Below are positions 50,983 to 59,719 of a DNA stretch of 64,000 nucleotides, in pieces. A model generated the notes under the pieces. It saw only the letters and a list, made by a program, of their open reading frames with translations. It had not been told where the DNA came from and ran no database searches. The DNA comes from Klenkia sp. PcliD-1-E (GTDB taxonomy: Bacteria; Actinomycetota; Actinomycetes; Mycobacteriales; Geodermatophilaceae): the NCBI RefSeq assembly GCF_024124375.1, contig NZ_JAMXRZ010000001.1:62001-126000 (forward strand). Reading direction: 5' to 3'. Position numbers and translations under genes: made by a program. Numbering within the stretch: the first letter of the stretch is position 1; every line of letters starts with the position of its first letter.

Positions 50983-51408
50983 GCCTGGGGGAGCGCCGAG
51001 ACCGTGCGCCGGGACTGGCTGCGTGCCCTGGCCACCCGCAAGACCGCCCCCAAGGGCACCGCCACCTTCGTCGCCGCCGCGCTCGCCGTCGACGCCGACC
51101 TGCTCGCCGACGTCGGCGGCAACCGCGTCGCCGCCGCCCTGCTCGACGTCGCCCCCGGCAGCTACGGTCGGTCCACCGCGCTGGCCGAGCTCGTGGCGAA
51201 GGCCAGCGACGCGCGGGCGCTGCTGCTGACCCTGGTGCTGGTGCTGGCCGCCTACGAGGCCCGCACCGACCGCAACGACTGGCGCCAGCTACGCCCCTCC
51301 ACTGGCCGGAACCTGACCCACCTGCAGGCCCTGGGCTACACGCTGGCCGACGTCGAGCGCCGCGCCTGCGGTCTGAACCCCCTGCCCACCACCGAGCAGA
51401 TCGACTGA
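50983..51408 (+). pseudogene. ParB-like partition protein, C-terminal fragment
   Basis: Begins in mid-protein with AWGSAETVRRDWLRALATRKTAPKG, which continues directly from VIDSNK at the end of the fragment at 47245-48432. The remainder is helical (FVAAALAVDADLLADVGG, YGRSTALAELV, TGRNLTHLQALGYTLADVERRACG), typical of the C-terminal region of actinobacterial-element ParB proteins. Without the insertion the two pieces make a protein of about 522 residues. An internal GTG at 51004 could give a 134-residue product, but no ribosome site supports it. Confidence 0.8.
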
Positions 51409-51694
51409 GCCCGCCGGGTGGGCCGCAGCCAGCGGCCCACCCGGACCCCGGCCCGCACCACACCGGCCAGGCAGCTCGGGCGCCGGCGGGGGTCGCGCAC
51501 ACCCGGCGCTGACGCGTCGAGACCGTCCGCTGACGCGTCCGGACGTGCCTCCGGCCCGACGCGCTCCTATCGCAAGCCACCCCCGGGTGCGCTGCGCGCA
51601 CCCGCCCCACCGGGTCAGCACCACCACCGGCACCGACCAGCCGTGGGGACACTGGACCCCGCCGCCCACCAGCAGGAAGGACCAGCGGACCGTC

Positions 51695-52192
51695 GTGCTC
51701 TTCCAACCCCGCGCCCGCGACCTCGACCCCGACGAGCTTCAGATCGCGCTGCTGCGCGCCGCCGTCGGTGACTACGGCACCGAAGCCGCCATCCTGCTGC
51801 TCACCAACGCCGGCCACTGGCTGCCCGAGCTCGCCGCCGCCGACCTCATCACCGTCGACTACGACGACGATCCCACCGGACCGCCCACCGGCCAGGCCGC
51901 CGGCATTGGCTGGGCCGCTATTACCTGGACCGACCTCGACCCAGCCATCCGCGACGGCCGCATCGTTGGCTCCGCCGGACAGCTACGGCTGCTGCGCGCC
52001 GCCGCCTCCCTCGCCGAAGGCCTTCCCGTCGCCCTGGGAGACCTCGCCGCCGGCCTGGACCGGGACAACCTGCGCTTGCTGCTGGCCGCCATCGCCCACG
52101 CGGGCGGCAGCCATGAGCACCGCGCCACCAGCCCCGACGGCCACCTCGGCGAACCGTTGCCGCCGCTGTTGACCTGGCCTGCCCGGGACTGA
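51695..52192 (+). CDS. Hypothetical protein of the mobile element
   Basis: A 165-residue acidic protein. The first 60 residues resemble a winged-helix-like domain (DELQIALLRAAVGDYGTEAAILLLTNAGHWL); a strand-rich middle (DLITVDYDDD, IGWAAITWTDLDPAI) and a helical end (QLRLLRAAASLAEG, RDNLRLLLAAIAHAGG) follow. Similar proteins sit beside ParB genes in actinobacterial elements, by memory only. The start at the GTG at 51695 is chosen by domain onset; AGGAAGGA lies 13 bases upstream, a little far. The 286-bp gap before it holds a GCTGACGCGTC direct repeat and no gene. Confidence 0.6.
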   Translation: MLFQPRARDLDPDELQIALLRAAVGDYGTEAAILLLTNAGHWLPELAAADLITVDYDDDPTGPPTGQAAGIGWAAITWTDLDPAIRDGRIVGSAGQLRLLRAAASLAEGLPVALGDLAAGLDRDNLRLLLAAIAHAGGSHEHRATSPDGHLGEPLPPLLTWPARD

Positions 52193-52371
52193 CCCGCCGC
52201 GGCCGCAGTCCCCGCCCAAGCTCGCCAGCATCCCCGCGCAGGTGCCAACTCCGGCCATCAACTGCCGGACCGGCTCGCGGTTCTACCTCGTCACCGTGTC
52301 CTGCGAGGCTGCGCAGCGTCGGCAGACCTGACGAGCAAGCTCGCCCAGAATGAGGCGGCTGGAGCTACCGG

Positions 52372-52971
52372 TCACTCTTCAGCTAGTAGAACTTGCAGAG
52401 CTCGTCGGAGATCGGCTTCGGGCACGACGGCCACGTAGGTGGCTGCTACCCGGTTCTGCCTGTCGATGAGGATCGTGGTGGGGACGACATTGGCGGGAAA
52501 GTCGCGAAACGCCAGAGCGACCTCTCCGCTGGGGTCGAACAGCGACGGATAGGTAATACCAAAGTCGTCGTAGAAGGCCTGGGCCAGTTGCCGTTGGTCC
52601 TTGACCGCAACCCCGAGGAAGGAGGCGCCCTGGTCGCCGAGGTCGGCGAAGACCCGCTGGAATTCGGGTGTCTCCACCCGGCAGGGCGCACACCACGAGC
52701 CCCAGAAGTTGAGTACCAGCACCGTGTCCTGGTAGTCGGCCGGGCCGAACGCGGTTTGGTCGAGCAGCTCGCCGCTGACTTCCGGTGCGTCAGCGCGGCG
52801 GTCGAGGGGGATGAGCTCGCCCACGGGGGTGGACTCGTTGAAGCTGAACTCGCCGTCGGATGCCTGGTCCTCGTCCGTGGTCGACGAGGAGCACGCGGCC
52901 ACGGCTGCGGTACCCAGGGCCAGGGTGGCCGCCAGGACTGTGCGACGGGTCCAGCGATGGGGTCCGGTCAT
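52372..52971 (-). CDS. TlpA/ResA-like thioredoxin lipoprotein
   Basis: Membrane-anchored thiol-disulfide protein (199 aa). Signal with RR pair (HRWTRRTVLAATLALG) and lipobox VAAC at about residue 26. The thioredoxin fold carries the active site WCAPC (FWGSWCAPCRVETPEF) and cis-Pro region NVVPTTILIDRQN. Such proteins receive electrons from CcdA and reduce apocytochrome c. Two ATGs are possible; 52971 follows GGAG and gives the better signal, 53001 adds ten residues. Last gene of the dsbA-VKOR-ccdA-tlpA leftward operon. Confidence 0.88.
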   Translation of the reverse strand: MTGPHRWTRRTVLAATLALGTAAVAACSSSTTDEDQASDGEFSFNESTPVGELIPLDRRADAPEVSGELLDQTAFGPADYQDTVLVLNFWGSWCAPCRVETPEFQRVFADLGDQGASFLGVAVKDQRQLAQAFYDDFGITYPSLFDPSGEVALAFRDFPANVVPTTILIDRQNRVAATYVAVVPEADLRRALQVLLAEE

Positions 52972-53045
52972 AGCACCCACTCCGCGGGTAGGTCGTTCCA
53001 TGATGGCTGCCTTTCATCTGGCGCACGCGCCAGGCGGATCGGGGG

Positions 53046-53853
53046 TCAGACGAATGAGGTGCCGTAGCCGGCGGCAACCACCCAGCCGCGGAACCACTGC
53101 ATGAGGTCGGTCCAGAGCCCGGTCGCGAGCAGGATGCCGACCAGAATGAGCAGGACACCTCCGGTCCGCGTCACGGTGCGGGCATGCTGCCGCAACCACG
53201 TCGTGCTCCGTACGGCCCAGCCGGCCCCGAGGGCCACCAGCAGGAACGGGACGCCCAGCCCGATGCAGTAGGCCAGGGCCAGGAGGGCTCCCCGGGTTGC
53301 GGTGGCCTCGGTGTAGGAGAGAGCGAGGACCGCGGACAGCGTGGGCCCGATGCAGGGTGTCCAGCCGAGGCCGAACACGATGCCGAGCAGCGGCGCCCCG
53401 GCCAGTCCGGCGGACGGGCGCCAGCCGAGCCGACCGGTGCGCTGGAGGGGGGGGCAACCAGCCCAGGAAGGCCAACCCGAGGACGATCGTCACCACCCCC
53501 ATGACGCGGGTGATGGTGTCGGCGTGCACCAGCAGCATGCGACCAAGACCGCCGAAGGCTGCGCCCACCAGGATGAACACGAGGGTGAACCCGCCGACGA
53601 ACAGGGTCGCCCCGGCCAGCAGTCGACGACGGGACGTCTGCACGGGTGCCGTGCTGACTGCGGCACCGTCCGGCGCGGCCCCGGACGTGCGTTGTGAGAA
53701 ACCGCCGGCCAACCCGGTGATGAAGGAGAGGTAACCGGGGACGAGCGGTAAGACGCAGGGGGACGCGAAGCCGATCAGACCGGCCAGCGCGGCGATGGCT
53801 GCGGCGAGAAGGAACGGGCCGGTGGACACCAGGTCGCCGAATGCCTCACCCAT
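53046..53853 (-). pseudogene. ccdA: CcdA-type thiol-disulfide transporter, frame broken in a C8 run
   Basis: Six-helix protein that passes electrons from cytoplasmic thioredoxin to TlpA. The first Cys is in GFASPCVLPLVPGYLSF and the second in [15 protein letters not shown]. The frame from 53853 is open to about 53450, then the CcdA sequence continues one frame over. The switch falls on eight consecutive C of the minus strand (G8 at 53447-53454). Removing one C restores [18 protein letters not shown] and a 268-residue protein of normal length. Either it is a real frameshift, a slippage-controlled switch, or an assembly error. Confidence 0.85.
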
Positions 53854-53874
53854 GGATGCGGTGCACCGGCGTGT

Positions 53875-54534
53875 TCAGCCGAGCTGGGTGCGCCAGAACA
53901 CCCAGAACCGCTGCAGGACCAGGGCGGCGATGACCAAGTACCACACCACGACCAGCACCGGTGCGCGCCCGACGACGGTGGTCACCAGTCGGCGCCCACC
54001 CGGTGGGACGCGGTGGGCGACTGCCCGCAGGTTGCGGGTCGTGACGGCCACGAAGAGCGGGATCACCACCACCCAGACGACCAGGCAATACGGACACAGT
54101 GCCCCGATCCGGTACAGGCTGGAGAAGATCAACCAGTGCACGAACCCGATGGCGAAAACCACGCCGATCTGGAGTCCGGCCCAGTACCACCCGGGCAACT
54201 GCGCACCTGACAGGAGCACGACCCCGGTCACCGTCACCACGGTGAACCCGACTACGCCGATCAACGGGTTGGGGAACCCGAACACCGACGCCTGGGCGCT
54301 GGTCATCACCGATCCGCAGCTGACCACTGGATTGAGGTCGCAGCTGAGCGCGGTGGTGGGCTCGACGAGCAACCGGACGCGTTCCACGATCAGCGTGAAC
54401 GCCGCCCACAGGCCCACAGCCCCGCCGATGGCGAGCCCCAGTCCGAGCCGGTCGACCCGGCGACGCCGGGCAGTCGGGTGATCGAAGACGCTTGCGCCGA
54501 GCGGCTCATGCATCGTGGAAGGGGGCGTGCTCAC
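53875..54534 (-). CDS. Vitamin K epoxide reductase (VKOR) family protein
   Basis: Quinone-linked membrane protein of 219 residues that re-oxidises DsbA-like proteins, taking the place of DsbB. Loop cysteines are in LSCDLNPVVSCGSVM, with the conserved Ser, and the quinone-site pair is CPYC in GALCPYCLVVW. About five hydrophobic segments; a sixth near the C-terminus (LVVVWYLVIAALVLQRFW) is typical of actinobacterial VKORs. The GTG start overlaps the DsbA-like gene's stop (GTGA). The DsbA-VKOR pairing strongly supports an oxidative folding role. Confidence 0.93.
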   Translation of the reverse strand: MSTPPSTMHEPLGASVFDHPTARRRRVDRLGLGLAIGGAVGLWAAFTLIVERVRLLVEPTTALSCDLNPVVSCGSVMTSAQASVFGFPNPLIGVVGFTVVTVTGVVLLSGAQLPGWYWAGLQIGVVFAIGFVHWLIFSSLYRIGALCPYCLVVWVVVIPLFVAVTTRNLRAVAHRVPPGGRRLVTTVVGRAPVLVVVWYLVIAALVLQRFWVFWRTQLG

Positions 54535-55253
54535 TGCTGGTCGGCCAGCGCGGCGTCCAGGGCGTCGGCCAGGTCCTGATAGCTCTGCGGGTCCTGCCTG
54601 ATCCCGTCGATGAAGAAGGTGGGCGTGCCCTGGACCCCCAGGGCGATGCCGTCGGCACGGTCGCTGAGCACTCGCTCCAGGGTGGCGGGATCGGCGACGG
54701 CGGCGTCGTAGGCCGCCATGTCCAGGCCCAGGTCCTGGGCGTAGCCGCGGAACCGATCAGCCTCTGACGTCTGCCCCTCGCCCCACTCGGCCTGGGTCTC
54801 GTACATCCGGTTGTACATCTGCTCGAGGTTGTCCTGCTGCGCGGCAGCTTCGACGGCCACCGCGGCGTTCTCGGCATTGAAGTGGCCCGTGCCGGGGAAG
54901 TACCGGACGACGAAGCTGACGCGACCGGCGTAGTCCTCGCGCAGCTGCTCGACGAAGGGGTAGGCCGCTCCGCACGCCTCGCACTCGAAGTCCAGGAATT
55001 CTACGAAGGTGACGGCGCCCTCGTCGCCGGCCTGCAGTACGCGGCTGTCGGCACGGACGACCTCGGCGCTGCCGGCGCTAGTGGCGTCCTCCCCCCGGGC
55101 GCTGAGGGCCACGGCAACGCCCACGACGACGGCGAACACCACCACCACGACTGCGATGACCGTCCAGTTGGACCAGACCGGCCCCTTCGACGCCGTGGAA
55201 CTCACCACTCGACGCGCGGAGGACTGGGCGGCGGTGGGCTTGTTGGTGGGCAC
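54531..55253 (-). CDS. DsbA-like thioredoxin-fold disulfide oxidoreductase
   Basis: Membrane-anchored protein of 240 residues. One N-terminal membrane helix (about 30-50, WTVIAVVVVVFAVVVGVAV), then a thioredoxin_4/DsbA domain: FVEFLDFECEACGAAYPF with the CEAC active site near residue 93, FRGYAQDLGLDM in the helical insert, and the cis-Pro loop GVQGTPTFFIDG. Exported proteins are its substrates and VKOR re-oxidises it. It starts at a GTG and heads the leftward redox operon, divergent from the ArsR gene. Confidence 0.92.
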   Translation of the reverse strand: MPTNKPTAAQSSARRVVSSTASKGPVWSNWTVIAVVVVVFAVVVGVAVALSARGEDATSAGSAEVVRADSRVLQAGDEGAVTFVEFLDFECEACGAAYPFVEQLREDYAGRVSFVVRYFPGTGHFNAENAAVAVEAAAQQDNLEQMYNRMYETQAEWGEGQTSEADRFRGYAQDLGLDMAAYDAAVADPATLERVLSDRADGIALGVQGTPTFFIDGIRQDPQSYQDLADALDAALADQQ

Positions 55254-55320
55254 GGTTCCTCCGAGCGCAGGGAACGGGAGGTCCTATCGAGGATAGGACA
55301 CCGCCACCTAACGTGACAAC

Positions 55321-55353
55321 CTACGTTGGTACGTCGTAGCGTTTGAGATTCAA
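55321..55353. promoter_or_regulatory. Inverted repeats upstream of the ArsR-metal ATPase operon
   Basis: CTACG...CGTAG (55321-55339) and TTGA-GAT-TCAA (55343-55353) lie 26-58 bases before the ArsR start in the 125-bp gap shared with the divergent dsbA operon. Imperfect palindromes like these are usual ArsR-family operators. If the sensor binds here it could link the redox operon to metals. Confidence 0.5.
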
Positions 55354-55378
55354 CTGCCGATCCACCCAAGGAGATCTG

Positions 55379-55741
55379 GTGCCCGTCGAATCCTGCGACC
55401 TGCTGTGCGTGGACCTCCCGCACGCGGAGGAGGTCCGAGCGGGGCTGCCCGGCATGGACGACCTCGAGCTCCCCGCTGCACGGGCCAAAGCCCTGTCCGA
55501 CCCCCGCCGGCTGCGCGTCGCGCTGGCCTTGCAGGCGGGAGACGAGATGTGCGTCTGCGACCTCGCATGGGTGTGCGAGGACAGTCGCAACCTGGTGTCC
55601 CACCACGTCCGCGTGCTGCGGTCGACGGGCCTGGCCCGATCACGGCGCGAGGGAAAGCTGGTCATGTACGAGCTCACTGCCATGGGTCAGCTACTGCTCG
55701 ATGCCGTGACCGATGGGCGCCCCGCCGCCGTGGAGGCCTGA
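55379..55741 (+). CDS. ArsR-family metal-sensing repressor (CadC/CmtR type)
   Basis: Winged-helix metal sensor of 120 residues. The DNA-binding region covers about residues 35-95 (ARAKALSDPRRLRVALAL, CEDSRNLVSHHVRVLRSTGL). Metal ligands of the CadC/alpha-3N type are likely: the motif EMCVCDLAW and the N-terminal cysteines in ESCDLLCVDLPH. It probably releases DNA when Cd, Pb or Zn binds. AAGGAG precedes the GTG at 55379. It lies one base before the metal ATPase gene. Confidence 0.92.
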   Translation: MPVESCDLLCVDLPHAEEVRAGLPGMDDLELPAARAKALSDPRRLRVALALQAGDEMCVCDLAWVCEDSRNLVSHHVRVLRSTGLARSRREGKLVMYELTAMGQLLLDAVTDGRPAAVEA

Positions 55742-55742
55742 C

Positions 55743-57953
55743 GTGTCCGATCTGTGCTGCGGATCCGGTGCCGATCCGACCTCACCCCGTCGTGCTGTCA
55801 CCGTGACTCCCGCTGTGCCGATGATCTCCGCCGGGGGTGCCTGCGGTGACGGTTGCTCCTGCTGCGGCCCCGATCCGGCTGCCCCGCCCGGACCGCAGGT
55901 GTCGACCGCTCCGGCTGGAGGAGACGGGTGCGGCGATCCCACCTGCAATGCTCCTGCCTCGACTGCCGAGGAACCACGTTCGCTGTGGCGGTCCAGTTCC
56001 GCCCGTCTGGCACTGCTGGCCGGGGTGCTCTGGTTGGCCAGCGAGGGCTCGGATCGATTCACGTCCCTGCCCACTCCAGCAGTCGTCGTGCTGGCGCTCG
56101 GCGCGGTGGCTGCCGGGGGGGCCACCTTCGTCCCCGGGACGCTGCGTGCGCTGCGCCGCGGAAAGGTCGGCGTCGGCACCCTAATGACCATTGCGGTCAT
56201 CGGGGCGATCGCGCTGGGTGCCCACAGCGAGGCCGGCATGCTGGCGTTCCTGTTCTCCCTCGCCGAGGCGCTGGAGGACGACGCGGTCGCGCGGACACGC
56301 CGCGGGCTGCGGGCCCTGTTGGAGCTGGTGCCCCCCAGGGCGACGGTGCTGCGGCCAGGCCCGGGCGGTGACCGTCAGGAGGTCGTGGTCGACCCCGCCG
56401 AGCTGCAGGCCGGGGACCTGCTCGTCGTCAAACCCGGGGAGCGGCTGGCCACCGACGGGGTCATCGAGTCCGGACGCTCATCGCTGGACACCTCGGCAGT
56501 GACGGGCGAGTCCGTGCCCATCGAGGTCGGGCCCGGTGAGGAAGTCTTCGCTGCCTCAGTCAACGGCACCGGTGTGCTCACCGTCACCGTCACCGCAGCT
56601 GTCCGGGACAACTCCCTGGCCCGGATCGTGCACGTCGTCGAGGAAGCACAGGAGCGCAAGGGATCTGCCCAACGGCTGGCCCAGCGCATCGCACAGCCGT
56701 TGGTGCCGGCGATCCTGGTCATCGCCGGCCTGATGGCAGTGGTGGGGTCGCTGCTGGGTGACCCGGCCGTGTGGATCGAGCGGGCCCTCGTGGTGCTGGT
56801 GGCTGCCTCGCCGTGCGCCTTCGCCATCTCCGTGCCGGTCACGGTGGTCGCTGCCGTGGGGGCCGCGACCCGGCAGGGGGTGCTGGTCAAGGGAGGGGCG
56901 GCCCTGGAGACCCTCGGCGCGGTCGACGTCGTAGCCCTGGACAAGACGGGCACCCTGACCCGCAACCAGCCCGCGGTCGTCGCGACCCTCCTCGCCGGCG
57001 ACACCGACAACGCCGACGTCCTGCGCATCGCGACGGCGTTGGAGGCGCGCAGCGAGCACCCCCTGGCTGCTGCCGTCCTGCGCAGCTTCACCGAACGCAA
57101 CCCCGGCAGCCCGGTCCCGACCGCACGCGACGTACAGGCGGTCGTAGGCAAGGGACTCGAGGGACTGGTCGACGGACAGCCTTACCGACTGGGCAAGCCT
57201 GGATTCGTCGAGGTCGGGGACCTCGCAGACGAAGTCGCCGCCCACCAGGATGCAGGGGCGACCGTCGTCCTGGTCGAGGGCGAAGGCGGCTTGATCGGTG
57301 GTCTCGCCATCCGCGACGAGTTGCGCCCCGAGGCGGCCGAGGCCGTCGCGGCGCTGGCCGCCATGGGCATAGACACGGCCATGCTGACCGGTGACAACGC
57401 CCGGACCGCGACCCACCTGGCCGCACGCGCCGGTATCAGCGAGGTGCACGCAGAACTCCGCCCCGAGGACAAGGCCGGCCTGGTCGAGCGGCTGGCTGCA
57501 CCGGCCGGCGGGCGTCGTCGCCGGCGCCGGGTGGCGATGGTCGGGGACGGCATCAACGACGCCCCGGCCCTGGCAACGGCCGACGTCGGCATCGCGATGG
57601 GCGCCATGGGCACCGACGTGGCCATCGAGACCGCCGACGTGGCGCTGATGGGGGAGGACCTGCGCGCTCTGCCACGATCCCTGGCCCATGCGCGACGGTC
57701 TCGGGCCATCATGCTGCAGAGCCTGGCCCTGTCCTCGGCCATCCTGCTCATCCTCATCCCGCTAGCCGCGTTCGGCGTGCTCGGTCTCGCCGCGGTCATC
57801 GTGACCCACGAGGTCGCCGAGGTCGTCGTGATCGCCAACGGAGCGCGTGCGGGGCGCGTGCGCCGCCGCCCTGCGACAGCGGGTCGGCGAACCGGCGGCG
57901 GCGTCCCGACCGGGGAGCTGGAGCAGCGGGACGGGATCGCCATCCTCCACTGA
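55743..57953 (+). CDS. Heavy-metal-translocating P1B-type ATPase
   Basis: Metal efflux pump of 736 residues. Cys-rich N-terminus (residues 1-75: LCCGSG, GACGDGCSCCGPD, GDGCGDPTC) instead of a standard HMA domain. Actuator TGES (LDTSAVTGESVP), phosphorylation site DKTGTLT, nucleotide-binding HP motif (SEHPLAAAV), and MVGDGINDAPAL hinge are all present. The membrane metal site is SPC (VAASPCAFAIS) rather than CPC, and the last segment reads THEVAEVVVIANG. Cd/Zn/Pb/Co are candidates; SPC favours the cobalt-type group. It follows the ArsR gene by one base. Confidence 0.93.
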   Translation: MSDLCCGSGADPTSPRRAVTVTPAVPMISAGGACGDGCSCCGPDPAAPPGPQVSTAPAGGDGCGDPTCNAPASTAEEPRSLWRSSSARLALLAGVLWLASEGSDRFTSLPTPAVVVLALGAVAAGGATFVPGTLRALRRGKVGVGTLMTIAVIGAIALGAHSEAGMLAFLFSLAEALEDDAVARTRRGLRALLELVPPRATVLRPGPGGDRQEVVVDPAELQAGDLLVVKPGERLATDGVIESGRSSLDTSAVTGESVPIEVGPGEEVFAASVNGTGVLTVTVTAAVRDNSLARIVHVVEEAQERKGSAQRLAQRIAQPLVPAILVIAGLMAVVGSLLGDPAVWIERALVVLVAASPCAFAISVPVTVVAAVGAATRQGVLVKGGAALETLGAVDVVALDKTGTLTRNQPAVVATLLAGDTDNADVLRIATALEARSEHPLAAAVLRSFTERNPGSPVPTARDVQAVVGKGLEGLVDGQPYRLGKPGFVEVGDLADEVAAHQDAGATVVLVEGEGGLIGGLAIRDELRPEAAEAVAALAAMGIDTAMLTGDNARTATHLAARAGISEVHAELRPEDKAGLVERLAAPAGGRRRRRRVAMVGDGINDAPALATADVGIAMGAMGTDVAIETADVALMGEDLRALPRSLAHARRSRAIMLQSLALSSAILLILIPLAAFGVLGLAAVIVTHEVAEVVVIANGARAGRVRRRPATAGRRTGGGVPTGELEQRDGIAILH

Positions 57954-57972
57954 CCGCAGCTCCCCTCAAATC

Positions 57973-57993
57973 GCTACTATGACTTGTAGTAGC
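57973..57993. promoter_or_regulatory. GCTACTA-N7-TAGTAGC inverted repeat upstream of resB
   Basis: The 7-bp arms 57973-57979 and 57987-57993 are perfect, and the sequence TACTACAAGTCATAGTA on the minus strand resembles BlaI/CopY-type operators. It lies 71-91 bases before the ResB start. No BlaI-like gene is in this window. Confidence 0.5.
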
Positions 57994-58063
57994 AATGCTG
58001 CGTCGACGGAGGCGGCTGATCCCGCGCACTGCTCCGGGGCTGTAACGAAGGAGACCGGTCGGC

Positions 58064-59674
58064 TTGTCCACCACCACACCGCCCGCCCCCACGACCCAGC
58101 GCGAGGGGGCCGGTGCTGGGGCCGGGCGCTCGCTGGGTGCACGTCTGGGTCGTCGGCCACTGCGGTGGTGGCGGCAACTGACGGCGATGCGCACAGCGCT
58201 GATCCTGCTGTTCCTGCTCGCCACGGCTGCCGTCCCCGGCTCGCTGCTGCCGCAGCGCAGCCTCTCGGCGTCGCAGGTGTCGCAGTACTTCCGCGACCAC
58301 CCCACCCTCGCCCCAATCCTCGATGACCTCTACCTGTTCGACGTGTTCGCCTCGCCGTGGTTCGCGGCCGTCTACCTCCTGCTGTTCATCTCCCTCATCG
58401 GATGCGTGCTGCCGCGGGCGCGCGAGCACCTGCGCAGCGCGGTCGCGGCACCACCCCCCGCGCCGCGGTACCTGCATCGGCTCCCCGAAACCGCGAGCCT
58501 GCGCTCCCCGCTGAGCGAGCAGGAGGCGGTGGCGGCCGCCGGTGCTGTTCTGCGGAACCGCCGGTACCGCGTCGTCCTCCGGGATGGCCCGCACGGGAAA
58601 CAACTGTCCGCGGAGAAGGGGCACCTCAAGGAAACCGGCAACGTCGTCTTCCATCTCGCGCTGCTCGCGCTGCTGGTCAGCCTCGCAGTGGGGAAGTTGT
58701 GGGGGTACGAGGGTTCGATCCTCGTGACGGAAGGGCGGGGGTTCTGCAACTCGCTGCAGCAGTACGACAACTATCGCTCCGGGCCTCTGGTCGACACCGG
58801 GTCCATGACCCCGCTGTGCGCCAACCTGGAGGATTTCCGCGTCACCTACGAACCCAACGGGACCCCAGCCCGGTTCAACGCAGACCTGCTGTGGGGCGAG
58901 CCCGGGGCGGTCACCACGCCCACAACGATCGGGGTGAACAGCCCGCTGCGGACCGACGGCGCCCGGGTGTACGTCACCGGGCACGGCTTCTCGCCCACCT
59001 TCACCGTCGCCCGGCCGGACGGCACCACCCTCACCGACATCTCTGCGCCCTTCCTGCCCAGCGACACCGCCACGATGGCCAGCCAGGGTGCCCTCAAGCT
59101 GCCCGACCTGGGCGCCGGACCGGACGGCCAGCTCGCCGTGGAGGGCTTCTTCGCCCCCACCGGCAACGCGCAAGGCGGCGTACTCACCTCCGTCGACCCA
59201 CGCCCGCTAGATCCCGAGGTCGCCCTGGTGATCTACCGCGGCTACCTCGGCCTGGACTCCGGGGATCCCCAGTCGGTGTACAGCGTGGACCAGGCCCGCA
59301 TCGACCGCGGGCAGCTCGTTCAGGTGGGGTCCGGCAACCTGGAGGTCGGGGAATCGATCACCCTGGACGACGGCACCTCCATCACCTTAACCGGCTACCA
59401 GCGGTTCGCCGCGCTGCAGGTCTCCCACGACCCCGGGCAGGTCTACGTGTTGGCGTCCGCCGTCGCCATGCTGGGCGGCCTTCTGCTGATGCTCCTGGTG
59501 AGCCGCACCCGCGTCTTCGCCCGCGCCTCTACCGAACCCGACGGCGCAACGGAGGTGACCATGGGCTCGCTCCGGCGGGGCTCAGGGGAGGGCGGCTCCG
59601 CCTTCGCGGATCTCGTGGCCCAGGTCGGCGAAGCCGTGCGCGGCATTCCCGCTCGGCAGGACCGCCCCGGGTGA
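58064..59674 (+). CDS. resB: ResB-type cytochrome c maturation protein
   Basis: Membrane partner of CcsB/CcsA in system II haem delivery (536 aa). About four membrane segments: near residues 42-60 (TALILLFLLATAAVPGSLLPQ), 97-115 (AAVYLLLFISLIGCVLPRA), 193-215 (NVVFHLALLALLVSLAVG) and 463-485. Between the last two is a large extracytoplasmic domain (215-460). HLKETGNVVFHLALL carries the conserved His. I use the TTG at 58064 because AAGGAG lies 9 bases upstream and the N-terminus fits the family. It sits 110 bases after the metal ATPase gene. Confidence 0.9.
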   Translation: MSTTTPPAPTTQREGAGAGAGRSLGARLGRRPLRWWRQLTAMRTALILLFLLATAAVPGSLLPQRSLSASQVSQYFRDHPTLAPILDDLYLFDVFASPWFAAVYLLLFISLIGCVLPRAREHLRSAVAAPPPAPRYLHRLPETASLRSPLSEQEAVAAAGAVLRNRRYRVVLRDGPHGKQLSAEKGHLKETGNVVFHLALLALLVSLAVGKLWGYEGSILVTEGRGFCNSLQQYDNYRSGPLVDTGSMTPLCANLEDFRVTYEPNGTPARFNADLLWGEPGAVTTPTTIGVNSPLRTDGARVYVTGHGFSPTFTVARPDGTTLTDISAPFLPSDTATMASQGALKLPDLGAGPDGQLAVEGFFAPTGNAQGGVLTSVDPRPLDPEVALVIYRGYLGLDSGDPQSVYSVDQARIDRGQLVQVGSGNLEVGESITLDDGTSITLTGYQRFAALQVSHDPGQVYVLASAVAMLGGLLLMLLVSRTRVFARASTEPDGATEVTMGSLRRGSGEGGSAFADLVAQVGEAVRGIPARQDRPG

Positions 59675-59719
59675 TGGGCAGCGCGAGTCCGCGCCGGCCG
59701 GTGCGGCCAGCCTCAGCCC

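Noticed and set aside
51409-51694. Possible short gene or CRISPR-like array around the GCTGACGCGTC repeats
   Set aside because: Only two copies without regular spacing and no cas genes anywhere in the window; no frame with a ribosome site.
50837-51817. Minus-strand open frame of more than 300 codons covering the ParB C-terminal fragment
   Set aside because: Arg/Pro/Ala-rich shadow composition; the plus strand carries clear ParB similarity here.
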